Source of the DNA: Nevskiales bacterium
GTDB taxonomy: Bacteria; Pseudomonadota; Gammaproteobacteria; Steroidobacterales; GCA-2729495
Reading direction: 5' to 3'
DNA: 63,712 nucleotides
Assembly: GCA_011526045.1 (NCBI GenBank)
Contig: WYBE01000060.1
Location: 1 to 63,712, forward strand
Part shown: in pieces, positions 53,339-62,035 of the stretch
How positions within the stretch are numbered: the first letter of the stretch is position 1
How the letters are laid out: every line of letters starts with the position of its first letter
Program-made: the position numbers and the translations under genes
Notes under the pieces: model-generated
Told to the model about the DNA's origin: nothing
Seen by the model: the letters and a program-made list of their open reading frames with translations, nothing else
The model's database searches: none

Positions 53339-55606
53339 CTACGCTCCGTGGAAGGTCCGGTTGATCACGTCCATCTGCTGCTCGCGGGTCAGGCGCACGA
53401 AGTTGACCGCATAGCCCGAGACACGGATGGTGAGTTGCGGGTATTTCTCCGGGTGCTCCATGGCATCCATCAGCGTCTCGCGGTTCATCACGTTGATGTT
53501 CATATGAAAGCCCGTCGCGCCGAAGTAGGCGTCGAGCATCGCCGTCAGGTTGGCGATACGGTCATCCGGCACGCGCCCCAGGCCGGTCGGCACCAGGGAT
53601 GTCGTGAGCGAGATGCCGTCCTGCGCATCGCGGTAGGGAAGCTTTGCGACTGAATAGGCGGAGGCATGGATGCCATAGGCATCACGCCCGTGCATCGGGT
53701 TGGCACCCGGCGCAAAGGGCTCGCCTTTACGGCGCCCGTCGGGCGTATTGCCCGTCGCCTTGCCGTACACGACGTTCGACGTGATGGTCAGGATCGACTG
53801 GGTGTGCACGGCGTTGCGGTAGGTGGGGTACTTGCGCAGCTTGCCCATGAACGTACTGACGACCCACACGGCGAGCTGGTCCACCCGGTTGTCGTTGTTA
53901 CCGAACACCGGGAACTCGCCCTCGGACTGGTAATCGGTGACCAGGCCGGTCTCGTCACGCACCACGCGCACCTTCGCGTACCGGATGGCCGAAAGGCTGT
54001 CGGCCACCACCGAGAGACCGGCAATTCCGAACGCCATGGTGCGCAGCGGCCCGTAGTCGTGCAGCGCCATTTCGATGCGCTCGTAGGCGTACTTGTCGTG
54101 CATGTAGTGGATGACGTTCATCGCGTTGACGTACACGCCCGCCAGCCAGTCCATCATCTGCTCGAAGCGCGTCAGGACGTCGTCATAGTCGAGCACGTCG
54201 CCCTGCACCGGGTCGAACGCCGGCACCACGACCTGGTCACCGCTCACCTCGTCCCGACCGCCGTTGATGGCGTAGAGCAGGCACTTGGCCATGTTCGCCC
54301 GGGCACCGAAAAACTGCATCTGCTTGCCCAGCCGCATCGGTGAGACGCAGCAGGCGATCGCGCTGTCGTCCCCCCAGGACTGCCGGATGATTTCGTCGTT
54401 CTCGAACTGGACGGAACTGGTGTCAATGGCCACCCTGGCGACGAAGTGCCGAAAACCGTCAGGCAACCGCGGTGAGTAGAGAATGGTCAGGTTCGGCTCC
54501 GGCGCCGGGCCGAGGTTGTACAGTGTCTGCAGGATCCGGAAACAGTTCTTCGTCACGAGCGGGCGGCCGTCGTCGCCATCGCCGCCGATGGACTCCGTGA
54601 CCCAGGTCGGATCGCCGGCAAACAGCGCGTCGTATTCCGGCGTGCGCAGGAACCGCACGATTCGCAGCTTGATGACGAAGTCGTCGATGATTTCCTGCGC
54701 CCGCGATTCGTCGATGCGCCCCTGCGCGAGGTCACGCTCGAAATAGACATCGAGGAAGGTAGACACCCGGCCCAGCGACATCGCTGCGCCGTTCTGCTCC
54801 TTCACGGCCGCGAGGTAGGCGAAATACAACCATTGCACGGCCTCCTGCGCAGTGGCAGCCGGCCGCGAAATGTCGAAGCCGTAGCTTTTCGCCATCTCCG
54901 CCAGTTCCTTCAGCGCGCGGGCCTGCTCGGAGAGTTCTTCGCGGTCGCGAATGATGCTTTCCGTCGACATCGCCGCATCGAGCGCGTTCTTCTCCTGCTG
55001 CTTGCGCTCGATAAGCCGGTCGACGCCGTAGAGCGCGACGCGTCGGTAATCGCCGATGATGCGCCCGCGCCCGTATGCATCGGGCAGGCCGGTCAGGATG
55101 TGTGAGCTGCGACAGCGCCGGATGTCGGCAGTGTAGGCATCGAAGACGGCGTCGTTGTGGGTCTTGCGGTACTTGGTGAAAGCCTCCACCACATGCGGGT
55201 CCGGCGTATACCCATAGGTCTTCAGGGCGCTGGCCACCATGCGGAACCCGCCATTCGGCATGATGGCGCGCTTCAACGGCGCCTCCGTCTGCAACCCCAC
55301 GATCAGTTCGCTGTCGCGGTCGATGTAGCCGGGCGCGTGCGCCGTGATGGAACTTGGAATCTGCGAGACATCGAGCACCCCCTTTTTCCGCTCCTCGACG
55401 AACAGGGCTTCGAGCTTCTTCCAGATGCGCTGCGTGCGCGGCGTGACAGGCGCGAGAAAGGCCGCACCGCCGTCGTAGGGTGTGTAGTTCTGCTGGATGA
55501 AGTCGCGGACGTTGATCTCCGTCTGCCACACTCCCTTCTGGAAGCCCTCCCAGGGCGCATGCGCAGCCCCGCTCGCGTCCTTCTTTTTCGGTGCGGTCGC
55601 AGCCAT
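53339..55606 (-). CDS. pflB: Formate C-acetyltransferase (pyruvate formate-lyase)
   Basis: Glycyl radical enzyme of 755 residues converting pyruvate plus CoA to acetyl-CoA plus formate. Adjacent catalytic Cys419-Cys420 in [10 protein letters not shown] and the radical Gly731 in RVSGYAVNF near the C-terminus are intact, as is [24 protein letters not shown]. Length matches the 760-residue E. coli enzyme, so this is true PFL and not a glycerol dehydratase or YfiD. ATG 55606 follows TGAGGAGCG. Oxygen-sensitive, hence expected to be expressed anaerobically. Confidence 0.97.
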   Translation of the reverse strand: MAATAPKKKDASGAAHAPWEGFQKGVWQTEINVRDFIQQNYTPYDGGAAFLAPVTPRTQRIWKKLEALFVEERKKGVLDVSQIPSSITAHAPGYIDRDSELIVGLQTEAPLKRAIMPNGGFRMVASALKTYGYTPDPHVVEAFTKYRKTHNDAVFDAYTADIRRCRSSHILTGLPDAYGRGRIIGDYRRVALYGVDRLIERKQQEKNALDAAMSTESIIRDREELSEQARALKELAEMAKSYGFDISRPAATAQEAVQWLYFAYLAAVKEQNGAAMSLGRVSTFLDVYFERDLAQGRIDESRAQEIIDDFVIKLRIVRFLRTPEYDALFAGDPTWVTESIGGDGDDGRPLVTKNCFRILQTLYNLGPAPEPNLTILYSPRLPDGFRHFVARVAIDTSSVQFENDEIIRQSWGDDSAIACCVSPMRLGKQMQFFGARANMAKCLLYAINGGRDEVSGDQVVVPAFDPVQGDVLDYDDVLTRFEQMMDWLAGVYVNAMNVIHYMHDKYAYERIEMALHDYGPLRTMAFGIAGLSVVADSLSAIRYAKVRVVRDETGLVTDYQSEGEFPVFGNNDNRVDQLAVWVVSTFMGKLRKYPTYRNAVHTQSILTITSNVVYGKATGNTPDGRRKGEPFAPGANPMHGRDAYGIHASAYSVAKLPYRDAQDGISLTTSLVPTGLGRVPDDRIANLTAMLDAYFGATGFHMNINVMNRETLMDAMEHPEKYPQLTIRVSGYAVNFVRLTREQQMDVINRTFHGA

Positions 55607-55642
55607 GTTTTCGCTCCTCATTGAAATCGCTGTCCCGACTGG

Positions 55643-55665
55643 TCGCGGCTGAAGCCGCTCCTGCA
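55643..55665. repeat. REP-like hairpin between ackA and pflB
   Basis: TCGCGGCTGAAGCCGCTCC: GCGGCT (55645-55650) and AGCCGC (55653-55658) around GA. This matches the GGAGCGGCTTCAGCCGCGA family of repetitive extragenic palindromes frequent in pseudomonads and xanthomonads. It may stabilise mRNA ends within the operon. Confidence 0.55.
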
Positions 55666-55673
55666 ACAGCGCA

Positions 55674-56858
55674 TCAGACCAGTCCCAGCAATCGCCCGGT
55701 GTGCCGGGCGATCATCAGTTCCTCGTTGGTCGGAATCACCCAGCCCGACACCCGGCTGCCCGCCCGCGACATGCACGGCCCGCCTTCGTCATTGGCCTTC
55801 GGATCGAGGTCGATGCCGAGCCAGGCGCTGGCTTCGCAGATACGCCGGCGCACCTCTGCGGAGTTCTCGCCGATGCCGGCGGTGAACACCAGCCCATCGA
55901 GCCCGCCCAGCACGGCGCTCAGCGCACCGATCTCCCTGGCGACCCGGTACACGAAGAACTCGACCGCGAGTCGCGCCGCGGGTTCGGCGCTATTCAGGAG
56001 ATCGCGCATATCGTTGCTGATGCCCGAAATCGCCAACAGGCCTGACTTCTTGTAGAGCATGGTCTCGACGTCCTTCGCCGAGAGCTTCAGGCTCTGGAAG
56101 AGGTACAGGATGACGCCGGGATCGACCGCTCCAGGCCGCGTGCCCATGCAAAGGCCGTCCAGCGCAGTGAATCCGAAGCTGCTGTCCACGCTCTTGCGAT
56201 CCTTCATCGCACAAAGACTCGCACCGCTGCCGAGATGCGCGACGATCACTCGGCCGGTGGCGATCGCGGGAGCCACCTCCGGCAGGACCGAGGCAATGTA
56301 CTCATACGACAGCCCGTGGAATCCGTAGCGCTGTACCCCCGTGTCGCGAATCTCCTTCGGCAAGGGCACCAGCTCCGCCACCGCCGGCTGGCCGCGGTGG
56401 AAGCTCGTGTCGAAGCAGGCCACCTGCCTCACGTCGGGCAAGCGCTCCGCGACCGCCTCTATCGCCGCCAGGTTGTAGGGCTGGTGCAGCGGCGCCAGCG
56501 GAATCAGCTTGCGCAGCTCCCCCATGACCTGCGGCGTGACAATGGTCGGTCCGGAATGTTTCGCGCCGCCATGGACCACGCGATGGCCGACACCGAGCAC
56601 GCGCCCACTGCCGTAACGGCCGCGCAGCCAGGTGATCAGCGACTCGAGCGCCGTGCGCGCGTCGCGCACGGTATCTCCCAGCTTTTCCTTCGCGAGAATC
56701 GTGCCGGCTGCGTCCTTTGCCGAAAACTGCGGCGCAGTGCCGATGCCCTCGATCTGGCCTCGCGACTCCAGTCGCCAGGCCCCGGCCTCAGGACGCGCGT
56801 ACACCGAAAACTTCAGGCTCGACGATCCGGCGTTCAGAACAAGCGCGTAATCGTTCAT
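55674..56858 (-). CDS. ackA: Acetate kinase
   Basis: ASKHA-fold kinase of 394 residues making ATP from acetyl-P. Blocks: [16 protein letters not shown] at the start, [104 protein letters not shown] and [13 protein letters not shown]. Downstream of the phosphotransacetylase-type gene and upstream of pflB on the same strand. It is the energy-yielding step for both the PFL and phosphoketolase routes. Confidence 0.96.
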   Translation of the reverse strand: MNDYALVLNAGSSSLKFSVYARPEAGAWRLESRGQIEGIGTAPQFSAKDAAGTILAKEKLGDTVRDARTALESLITWLRGRYGSGRVLGVGHRVVHGGAKHSGPTIVTPQVMGELRKLIPLAPLHQPYNLAAIEAVAERLPDVRQVACFDTSFHRGQPAVAELVPLPKEIRDTGVQRYGFHGLSYEYIASVLPEVAPAIATGRVIVAHLGSGASLCAMKDRKSVDSSFGFTALDGLCMGTRPGAVDPGVILYLFQSLKLSAKDVETMLYKKSGLLAISGISNDMRDLLNSAEPAARLAVEFFVYRVAREIGALSAVLGGLDGLVFTAGIGENSAEVRRRICEASAWLGIDLDPKANDEGGPCMSRAGSRVSGWVIPTNEELMIARHTGRLLGLV

Positions 56859-57003
56859 ATACTTCCTGGTCTCTGCTGCGCCTTCATCAGCTTTTCACAC
56901 CACCGGGCAAACTCGCCGCCAGAAGCGTTCGTAGTCTCCGTGACTGCCTTGCCTCGTGCCGCCGGCAGGAAGCCGATACGGGTGCTTCGGCAGGCCGGAT
57001 TTT

Positions 57004-57939
57004 TCACTTCTTCACTCCCCGCCGCGCGTGCGCCGCCATCACGGCTACGGCACAGCTCGCCAGCCTCGATCGCACGCTGTCGGCGCGGCTGGTGAGGATC
57101 ACCGGCACGCGCGCGCCGAGCACCAGGCCGGCGCTGTCGGCGTTGGCGAGGAAGGCCAGCTGCTTGGCGAGGATATTGCCCGCCTCGAGGTCCGGTGCCA
57201 GCAGGATGTCCGGGTCGCCCGCCACCTCCGAGCGGATGCCCTTGATCTTCGCGGCGTCCTTGCTGATGGCATTATCGAACGCCATCGGGCCGTCGAGGAT
57301 CGCGCCCTTGATCTGCCCGCGGTCGGCCATCTTGCAGAGCGCCGCGGCGTCGATCGTGGCGGGCATCTTCGAGGTGACGGTCTCGACCGCCGCCAGGATC
57401 GCCACCTTCGGTTGCGCCCGGCCGAAGGCGATGGCAAGGTCAATCGCGTTCTGGCAGATGTCCGCCTTGTCCTCCAGCGTCGGCGCAATGTTGATCGCCG
57501 CGTCGGTGACCAGCAGTACCTTGTGGTAGGTCGGTACGTCCAGAACGAACACGTGACTGAGGCGCCGGCCGGTGCGCAGGCCGGTCTCGCGCGCGACCAC
57601 TGCACCGAGGAGTTCGTCGGTGTGCAGGCTGCCCTTCATCAGCAGCTCCGCCTTGCCCTGCCGGATCAGCTCGACCGCTTTCGCTGCGGCCTTAGGGCCG
57701 TCGCCGGCCTCGACGATCTCGCATTTGCCGAGCCTGATGTTGCCTTTCTTCGCCACGCCTTTGATCGTGGCGGCAGGCCCGACCAGGATCGGTGTGATCA
57801 ACCCGGCCTCGCCCGCTTCGATCGCGCCGGCGAGCGCCGTTTCCTCGCACGGGTAGGCCACCGCCGTGGGTATCGGCGCCAGGGCACGGCAGCGTTCCAG
57901 CAGGTGCTCGTATTTTCCGGTTCCGGTCTTTTTGCTCAT
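57004..57939 (-). CDS. Phosphate acetyl/butyryltransferase
   Basis: A 311-residue PTA_PTB-domain enzyme converting acyl-CoA plus phosphate to acyl-P. Sequence blocks: IPTAVAYPCEETALAGAIEAGEAGLITPILVGPA, KGSLHTDELLGAVVARETGLRTGRRLSHVFVLDVPTYHKVLLVTDAAINIAPTLEDKADICQNA, and DPDILLAPDLEAGNILAKQLAFLANADSAGLVLGARVPVILTSRADS. This is the form found as the C-terminal half of proteobacterial enoyl-CoA hydratase/phosphate acetyltransferases, here without the hydratase half. It overlaps the stop of the upstream MFS gene (ATGA). Acetyl-CoA from PFL is the likely substrate. Confidence 0.9.
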   Translation of the reverse strand: MSKKTGTGKYEHLLERCRALAPIPTAVAYPCEETALAGAIEAGEAGLITPILVGPAATIKGVAKKGNIRLGKCEIVEAGDGPKAAAKAVELIRQGKAELLMKGSLHTDELLGAVVARETGLRTGRRLSHVFVLDVPTYHKVLLVTDAAINIAPTLEDKADICQNAIDLAIAFGRAQPKVAILAAVETVTSKMPATIDAAALCKMADRGQIKGAILDGPMAFDNAISKDAAKIKGIRSEVAGDPDILLAPDLEAGNILAKQLAFLANADSAGLVLGARVPVILTSRADSVRSRLASCAVAVMAAHARRGVKK

Positions 57940-59189
57940 GTTCTTTCGTTCGCCGCCGGCGTCGGCCGGACGGCGGGTCCCGTCTCCTTCAGTATGAATG
58001 CAAACACGATGGCCAGCGCGACGCCATAGAGCAAGGGTTCGAAGGCCGCCTGGTAATGCTCCCGCGTCATCACCGCCGCACTCCCGGCAGCGTTGCGCAG
58101 CAGCGAGGCGAATACCGGGCCGAGCAGGGCGCTGAAAGTGAAGTTGAGAAAATTGATGACGCCGGTAGCTGTGCCACTGACCTCCGGCGGGTTGGCTTCC
58201 TTGATCACCGAATACGGCAGCATGGCGGCGCCCGACGCGATGCCCGTAAACAAACCCAGGACGTAAGGTGGCAGTACGTCGGCGGGGCCGTACAGGATCC
58301 AGGCGAGGCAGGCGAGCAGCACCAGCGCCGCGCCAATGATCACGGGCTTGCGTCTGCCCAGCCGGTCGGACACGAACCCGAGCAACGGGCAGCCAATGAT
58401 CCAGCCAAACGGCACCGTGGCCGAGCGCAGCACAGCCTCGGTGTAGTCGTAACCGATCGCCTCCTGCACATAGCGCACGCCCCAGACCATGTCGAAGATC
58501 GTCGTGGGGATGAACATGAGCCCGGCAATCATGCCGCAGAGTATGGACTGCGGATTACGGAACACCGTGCCGAACGCGCCCATCACGCTCTTCAGCCCGT
58601 CGCTACGCTGCTGCACTGGCGCTGCCTGCGGCGGCAGCAGCACGAACAGCAGCACGCAGATTGCGAGCCCGGCGACACCCATGCCGAACCAGAACTGGTT
58701 CCACGCGAGTCCGGCATGGATTGCCGGCCCGACCATGAACTGGCCGGCCGAGCCGCCAGCCATGCCGAACATCTGGGTGGCACCGATCAGCGTGGCCGCG
58801 AGCGAAGCGGGGAAGTTCTTCGTGGCGATGTAGATCGCGCCCACCAGCGCGAACACACCGCCGGCGCCCTGCAGCAGGCGCCCGATGCTGGCGAGCTCGC
58901 TCTGCCCGGTACTGAAGAGCAGCGCCCCGATGCCGACTGCCGCGGCACCGAGCGGCACGACCTTGCGCGGCCCGAGGCGATCCATGGCCGCGCCGGCCAC
59001 CAGGCTGAACGGCGAATAGCCGTAATAGAACAGGCCGACGAGGGAAGCGACCGCTGTTGCCGTGAGACCGAAGGCCTCCGACATCTGCGGCATCATCACC
59101 GCCGGCGCCGAGCGCAGCATGTACTGGTAGAAATAATAGACGGCCGCGATCAGCCACGCGATCGCGGCCGTCCTTGCTGCGCTTTTCAC
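57936..59189 (-). CDS. MFS transporter
   Basis: Major facilitator protein of about 417 residues with 12 helices. Helix 1-2 reads IAWLIAAVYYFYQYMLRSAPAVMMPQMSEAFGL, then GLFYYGYSPFSLVAGAAMDRLGPRKVVPLG, the MFS loop 2-3 motif. A second-half counterpart is FVSDRLGRRKPVIIG. The start was set at GTG 59189, which has GGAG at suitable spacing; GTG 59213 is possible. Placed between the serine dehydratase and the phosphotransacetylase and overlapping the latter, it probably moves a substrate or product of this pathway (pyruvate, aspartate, alanine or a carboxylate). Substrate not determined by sequence. Confidence 0.85.
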   Translation of the reverse strand: MKSAARTAAIAWLIAAVYYFYQYMLRSAPAVMMPQMSEAFGLTATAVASLVGLFYYGYSPFSLVAGAAMDRLGPRKVVPLGAAAVGIGALLFSTGQSELASIGRLLQGAGGVFALVGAIYIATKNFPASLAATLIGATQMFGMAGGSAGQFMVGPAIHAGLAWNQFWFGMGVAGLAICVLLFVLLPPQAAPVQQRSDGLKSVMGAFGTVFRNPQSILCGMIAGLMFIPTTIFDMVWGVRYVQEAIGYDYTEAVLRSATVPFGWIIGCPLLGFVSDRLGRRKPVIIGAALVLLACLAWILYGPADVLPPYVLGLFTGIASGAAMLPYSVIKEANPPEVSGTATGVINFLNFTFSALLGPVFASLLRNAAGSAAVMTREHYQAAFEPLLYGVALAIVFAFILKETGPAVRPTPAANERT

Positions 59190-59231
59190 GGTGGTTGCTC
59201 CGGCGGCAACCACCGGCCAGGGCTCACAGAG

Positions 59232-60836
59232 CTAACAGAGCACCACCGACACAGCGAGACCGCCTTCCGAGGTCTCCTTGTACTTGGAGTTCATCTCCTT
59301 GGCAGTAAGGGCCATCGCCGTGACGGTCGTGTCGAAGTCGAGGCGGCGGTGGGCCGGGATCTCGCTGCGCGCAATCATGTAGCCGGTCCATGCCTTCACC
59401 GCGCCGAAGGCACAGCGCTCTATGCAGGGCACCTGCACGAACCCGGCCACCGGGTCGCAGGTCATGCCGAGGTGGTGCTCGAGCGCGGCCTCGGCTGCGT
59501 TGGCGGCAACCTCGTGCCCGTAGCCGTTCGCCTGCGCCAGCAGCGCCGCGCCCATGGCCGAGGCGACGCCGATTTCCGCCTGGCAACCGCCTTCGGCACC
59601 GGACAGCGTGGCGTTGTGCTTGCAGAGATATCCGACGACTGCGGCGGCCAGCAGTCCCTCCCGGACCTTTTCCTTCGGCAGTTTGCGACCGCCCTCGCCG
59701 AGCGCATACACGATCGCGGGGATCACGCCGGCCGAGCCGCCGGTAGGAGCGGTCACGACCAGATGGCCGCGAGCATTCTCCTCGGATCCGGCCAGAGCGT
59801 AGGCCGACACCACACCGATACCCTGCTCACGGATGAAGGTCTGATCCGTGCTGGCGCGCTTGTACACCTCACCGGCCTTGGTCTGGAGCTTGATGGGCCC
59901 CGGCAGCGTGGTGGATGGCGCCGCGAGACCCGCCTTGACGATATTCACCATGGCGTTGTGGATCTTGTCGAGGAAGGCGTTGATCTCCGCTTCGCTCTTG
60001 CCCGACACCGCGACCTCGTTGGCCATCGCCACCTGCGCCAGCGAGAGCTTGTTCTTCACTGCATGGGCCTGCAGCTCTTTCATCGTCGCGTAGGGATACT
60101 TCGGCTGCCCCTTCTTCGGCGGCGTGTACCCCTTCCACTCGATGAACCCGCCGCCGACCGAGTAATACTCCAGCTCGTGGAGCACCTGGTCACCGGCGAC
60201 CAGCTTGCAGGTCATGGTGTTGGGATGCGGAAAATCGCCCTTCGTCGCATCGTAGATGATGTCCTTCAGCGACACTGTGTGGGTCTTGTCGCCGAGCTTC
60301 ACCTGGAAAGTCTGGTCGGGTTTCTCGGCCAGACTGTCGAGAAATGCCGGCTCGACGGTCGCGGGTTCCTTGCCGATGAGGCCCGCGAGCGAGGCGCGTT
60401 CCGTGCCGTGGCCCTTGCCCGTGGCGCTCAGGCTGCCGAACAGGTGCACCCTCAGCCCGGTAGCCTTGGCGAGCTGGTCCGCCGGGAGCTTCGTGCAGCG
60501 GTTGTAGAAGTCATAGGTGATCCGCATCGGGCCGATGGTGTGGGAACTGGAAGGCCCGGGCCCGACCTTGTAGAACTCCTCGAGCACGGTCATCACCGGA
60601 CCCTTGGATCGCCTGACGACGTCGAGATCAGGCGACAGGGTCACCTTGGGCGGGGTGGCCCTGGCCGCGGCCGCCTGCGCGTTGGCCGGCACCGGACGGC
60701 CGGTGAGCACCGCCGTCGCGCCGATCAGGGCGCTGCGCATCAGGAACGCACGGCGATCGACGCCTTCAGGCACGTCGGTCGCCAGCAATTCATCCGTGGT
60801 GGAAATGCCGCCCTGGTCGTCATCTTTGCTGGTCAT
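59232..60836 (-). CDS. sdaA: L-serine ammonia-lyase (iron-sulfur) with Tat-type leader
   Basis: Single-chain L-serine dehydratase of 534 residues, about 75 longer than the usual 455 because of its N-terminus. Residues 70-534 match the family: GPGPSSSHTIGPM, cluster Cys418 (SGAEGGCQAE), Cys460 (GMTCDP) and Cys471 (PCIERC), and the terminal Cys534, which in type 2 enzymes reaches back into the active site. The extra part holds DRRAFLMRSALIGATAVLTG and PANAQA: a twin-Arg pair (28-29), hydrophobic core and cleavage-like site, i.e. a Tat signal. It would yield pyruvate plus ammonia outside the cytoplasm. Alternatively the leader is only a membrane anchor. Confidence 0.93.
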   Translation of the reverse strand: MTSKDDDQGGISTTDELLATDVPEGVDRRAFLMRSALIGATAVLTGRPVPANAQAAAARATPPKVTLSPDLDVVRRSKGPVMTVLEEFYKVGPGPSSSHTIGPMRITYDFYNRCTKLPADQLAKATGLRVHLFGSLSATGKGHGTERASLAGLIGKEPATVEPAFLDSLAEKPDQTFQVKLGDKTHTVSLKDIIYDATKGDFPHPNTMTCKLVAGDQVLHELEYYSVGGGFIEWKGYTPPKKGQPKYPYATMKELQAHAVKNKLSLAQVAMANEVAVSGKSEAEINAFLDKIHNAMVNIVKAGLAAPSTTLPGPIKLQTKAGEVYKRASTDQTFIREQGIGVVSAYALAGSEENARGHLVVTAPTGGSAGVIPAIVYALGEGGRKLPKEKVREGLLAAAVVGYLCKHNATLSGAEGGCQAEIGVASAMGAALLAQANGYGHEVAANAAEAALEHHLGMTCDPVAGFVQVPCIERCAFGAVKAWTGYMIARSEIPAHRRLDFDTTVTAMALTAKEMNSKYKETSEGGLAVSVVLC

Positions 60837-60868
60837 TTGAATACCTCAATGCTGCAGAGAATCACACG

Positions 60869-60889
60869 TACACCTATGTATAAGGTGTA
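60869..60889. promoter_or_regulatory. Palindromic operator candidate upstream of sdaA
   Basis: TACACCT, seven bases (ATGTATA), AGGTGTA: perfect 7-bp arms in the gap between ansB and sdaA, 33 bases before the sdaA ATG. It could bind a dimeric (e.g. GntR-type) regulator of the downstream genes. Confidence 0.45.
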
Positions 60890-60923
60890 GCCTGAAAAAC
60901 CCCCAATCAAGTGGTTTTTCGGC
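60890..60923 (-). terminator. Hairpin just past the asparaginase stop
   Basis: GCC-GAAAAACC paired with GGTTTTTC-GGC (one bulged T, 11-base loop), 3 bases after the ansB stop. The 3' arm on the minus strand carries five T. Probably a terminator or attenuator dividing aspD-ansB from sdaA onward. Confidence 0.5.
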
Positions 60924-60925
60924 AA

Positions 60926-61984
60926 TCAGTACTCCGTGAACATGCGCTGGATCTGCGCCGGGTCCTTCGTGACCAGCAATGCCTGCTGCAGCAGTACTCG
61001 CGACTTGGCGGGGTTGAGCTCCAGCGACGCGACGAAGCCGAGCTTGTCGTCGTTGACCTCGTTGTTGCGATAGGTCAGCCCGCTCGGCAGGCGGGTGCTG
61101 CGCACCACCACCACGCCTTTCCTGGCCACGGCTGCCAGCTTTTCGATCGCCTGGGTCGTGCCGTTGCCGTCACCCACCCCGGCGAGCACGATGCCCTTGG
61201 CGCCGTTCGCCACGGCCGCATCGATGAGGTCAGGGCTCATGTTGGCATGGGCGTAGATGACGTCCACCCGCGGCAGCGAATCGACATTCGTAATGGAGAA
61301 TTCGCTCTGCGCCCCCCTTCGGCCGTCCGGCCTTTCGAGCCAGGTGATCTTGCCGGTATTGACGATCGCTGCCGGGCCGCGGTTCGGGCTCGTGAACGCT
61401 TCGACGTTGGAGGTGTTCACCTTCACGACGTTGCGGGCGGCATGGGCCCGGTCGTTGATCACGACCAGCACGCCCCGGCCCCTGGCCTTCGGGTCTGCGG
61501 CCACCGCGACTGCGTTATAGAGGTTCATCGGCCCATCGGCGCTGATGCCTGTGGCCGGGCGCATGGAACCGACCAGCACGACCGGTTTGTCGCTCTTGAC
61601 CACGAGATCCAGGAAGTAAGAGGTCTCTTCCATCGTATCGGTGCCGTGCGTGATCACCACCGCATCAGCAGACTTCAGCACCTCGTTCACGCGCTTGCCG
61701 AGCTTGAGCCAGACCTCGTCGTTCATGTCCTGGCTGCCGATGTTCACCACCTGCTCCCCGCTGATATCGGCCAGCTCCTTCATCTGTGGCACGGCGTTGA
61801 TCAGGTCCTCCACCTTCCAGGCGCCCGCCTTGTAGCCGTACTCGGACTGGCTCGCCTGCGCGCCGGCGATGGTCCCGCCGGTGGCGAGGATGGCGATCTT
61901 CGGCTTGGCGACGGCCGGCGTCGCGAGCAGGACGGCGGCTGCCAGCGTGGCGCCTACGCGATTGAAAGTCCGTAACTGTGTCAT
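60926..61984 (-). CDS. ansB: L-asparaginase, type II, exported
   Basis: A 352-residue asparaginase with a signal peptide (cleavage near AVAKPK). The catalytic Thr38 lies in ILATGGTIAG and the second Thr-Asp pair in VITHGTDTMEET; GSMRP and GVGDGN are also conserved. Converts asparagine to aspartate plus ammonia in the periplasm. It sits between the aspartate decarboxylase gene upstream (51 bases) and the serine dehydratase downstream. Start ATG 61984 after GAGGGGAG. Confidence 0.94.
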   Translation of the reverse strand: MTQLRTFNRVGATLAAAVLLATPAVAKPKIAILATGGTIAGAQASQSEYGYKAGAWKVEDLINAVPQMKELADISGEQVVNIGSQDMNDEVWLKLGKRVNEVLKSADAVVITHGTDTMEETSYFLDLVVKSDKPVVLVGSMRPATGISADGPMNLYNAVAVAADPKARGRGVLVVINDRAHAARNVVKVNTSNVEAFTSPNRGPAAIVNTGKITWLERPDGRRGAQSEFSITNVDSLPRVDVIYAHANMSPDLIDAAVANGAKGIVLAGVGDGNGTTQAIEKLAAVARKGVVVVRSTRLPSGLTYRNNEVNDDKLGFVASLELNPAKSRVLLQQALLVTKDPAQIQRMFTEY

Positions 61985-62035
61985 TCTGGTCTCCCCTCTA
62001 CTTGCAGCTGCGTTTGCCCAAACCACGGGCAGGGA

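Noticed and set aside
53339..55606. Glycerol/diol dehydratase or other glycyl radical enzyme instead of PFL
   Set aside because: Adjacent Cys-Cys in IACCVSPM and overall length identify pyruvate formate-lyase; dehydratases have a single Cys.
58056..60890. 944-residue plus-strand frame opposite the MFS and sdaA genes
   Set aside because: His/Arg/Gly-rich with no motif; the opposite strand holds two well-conserved genes.
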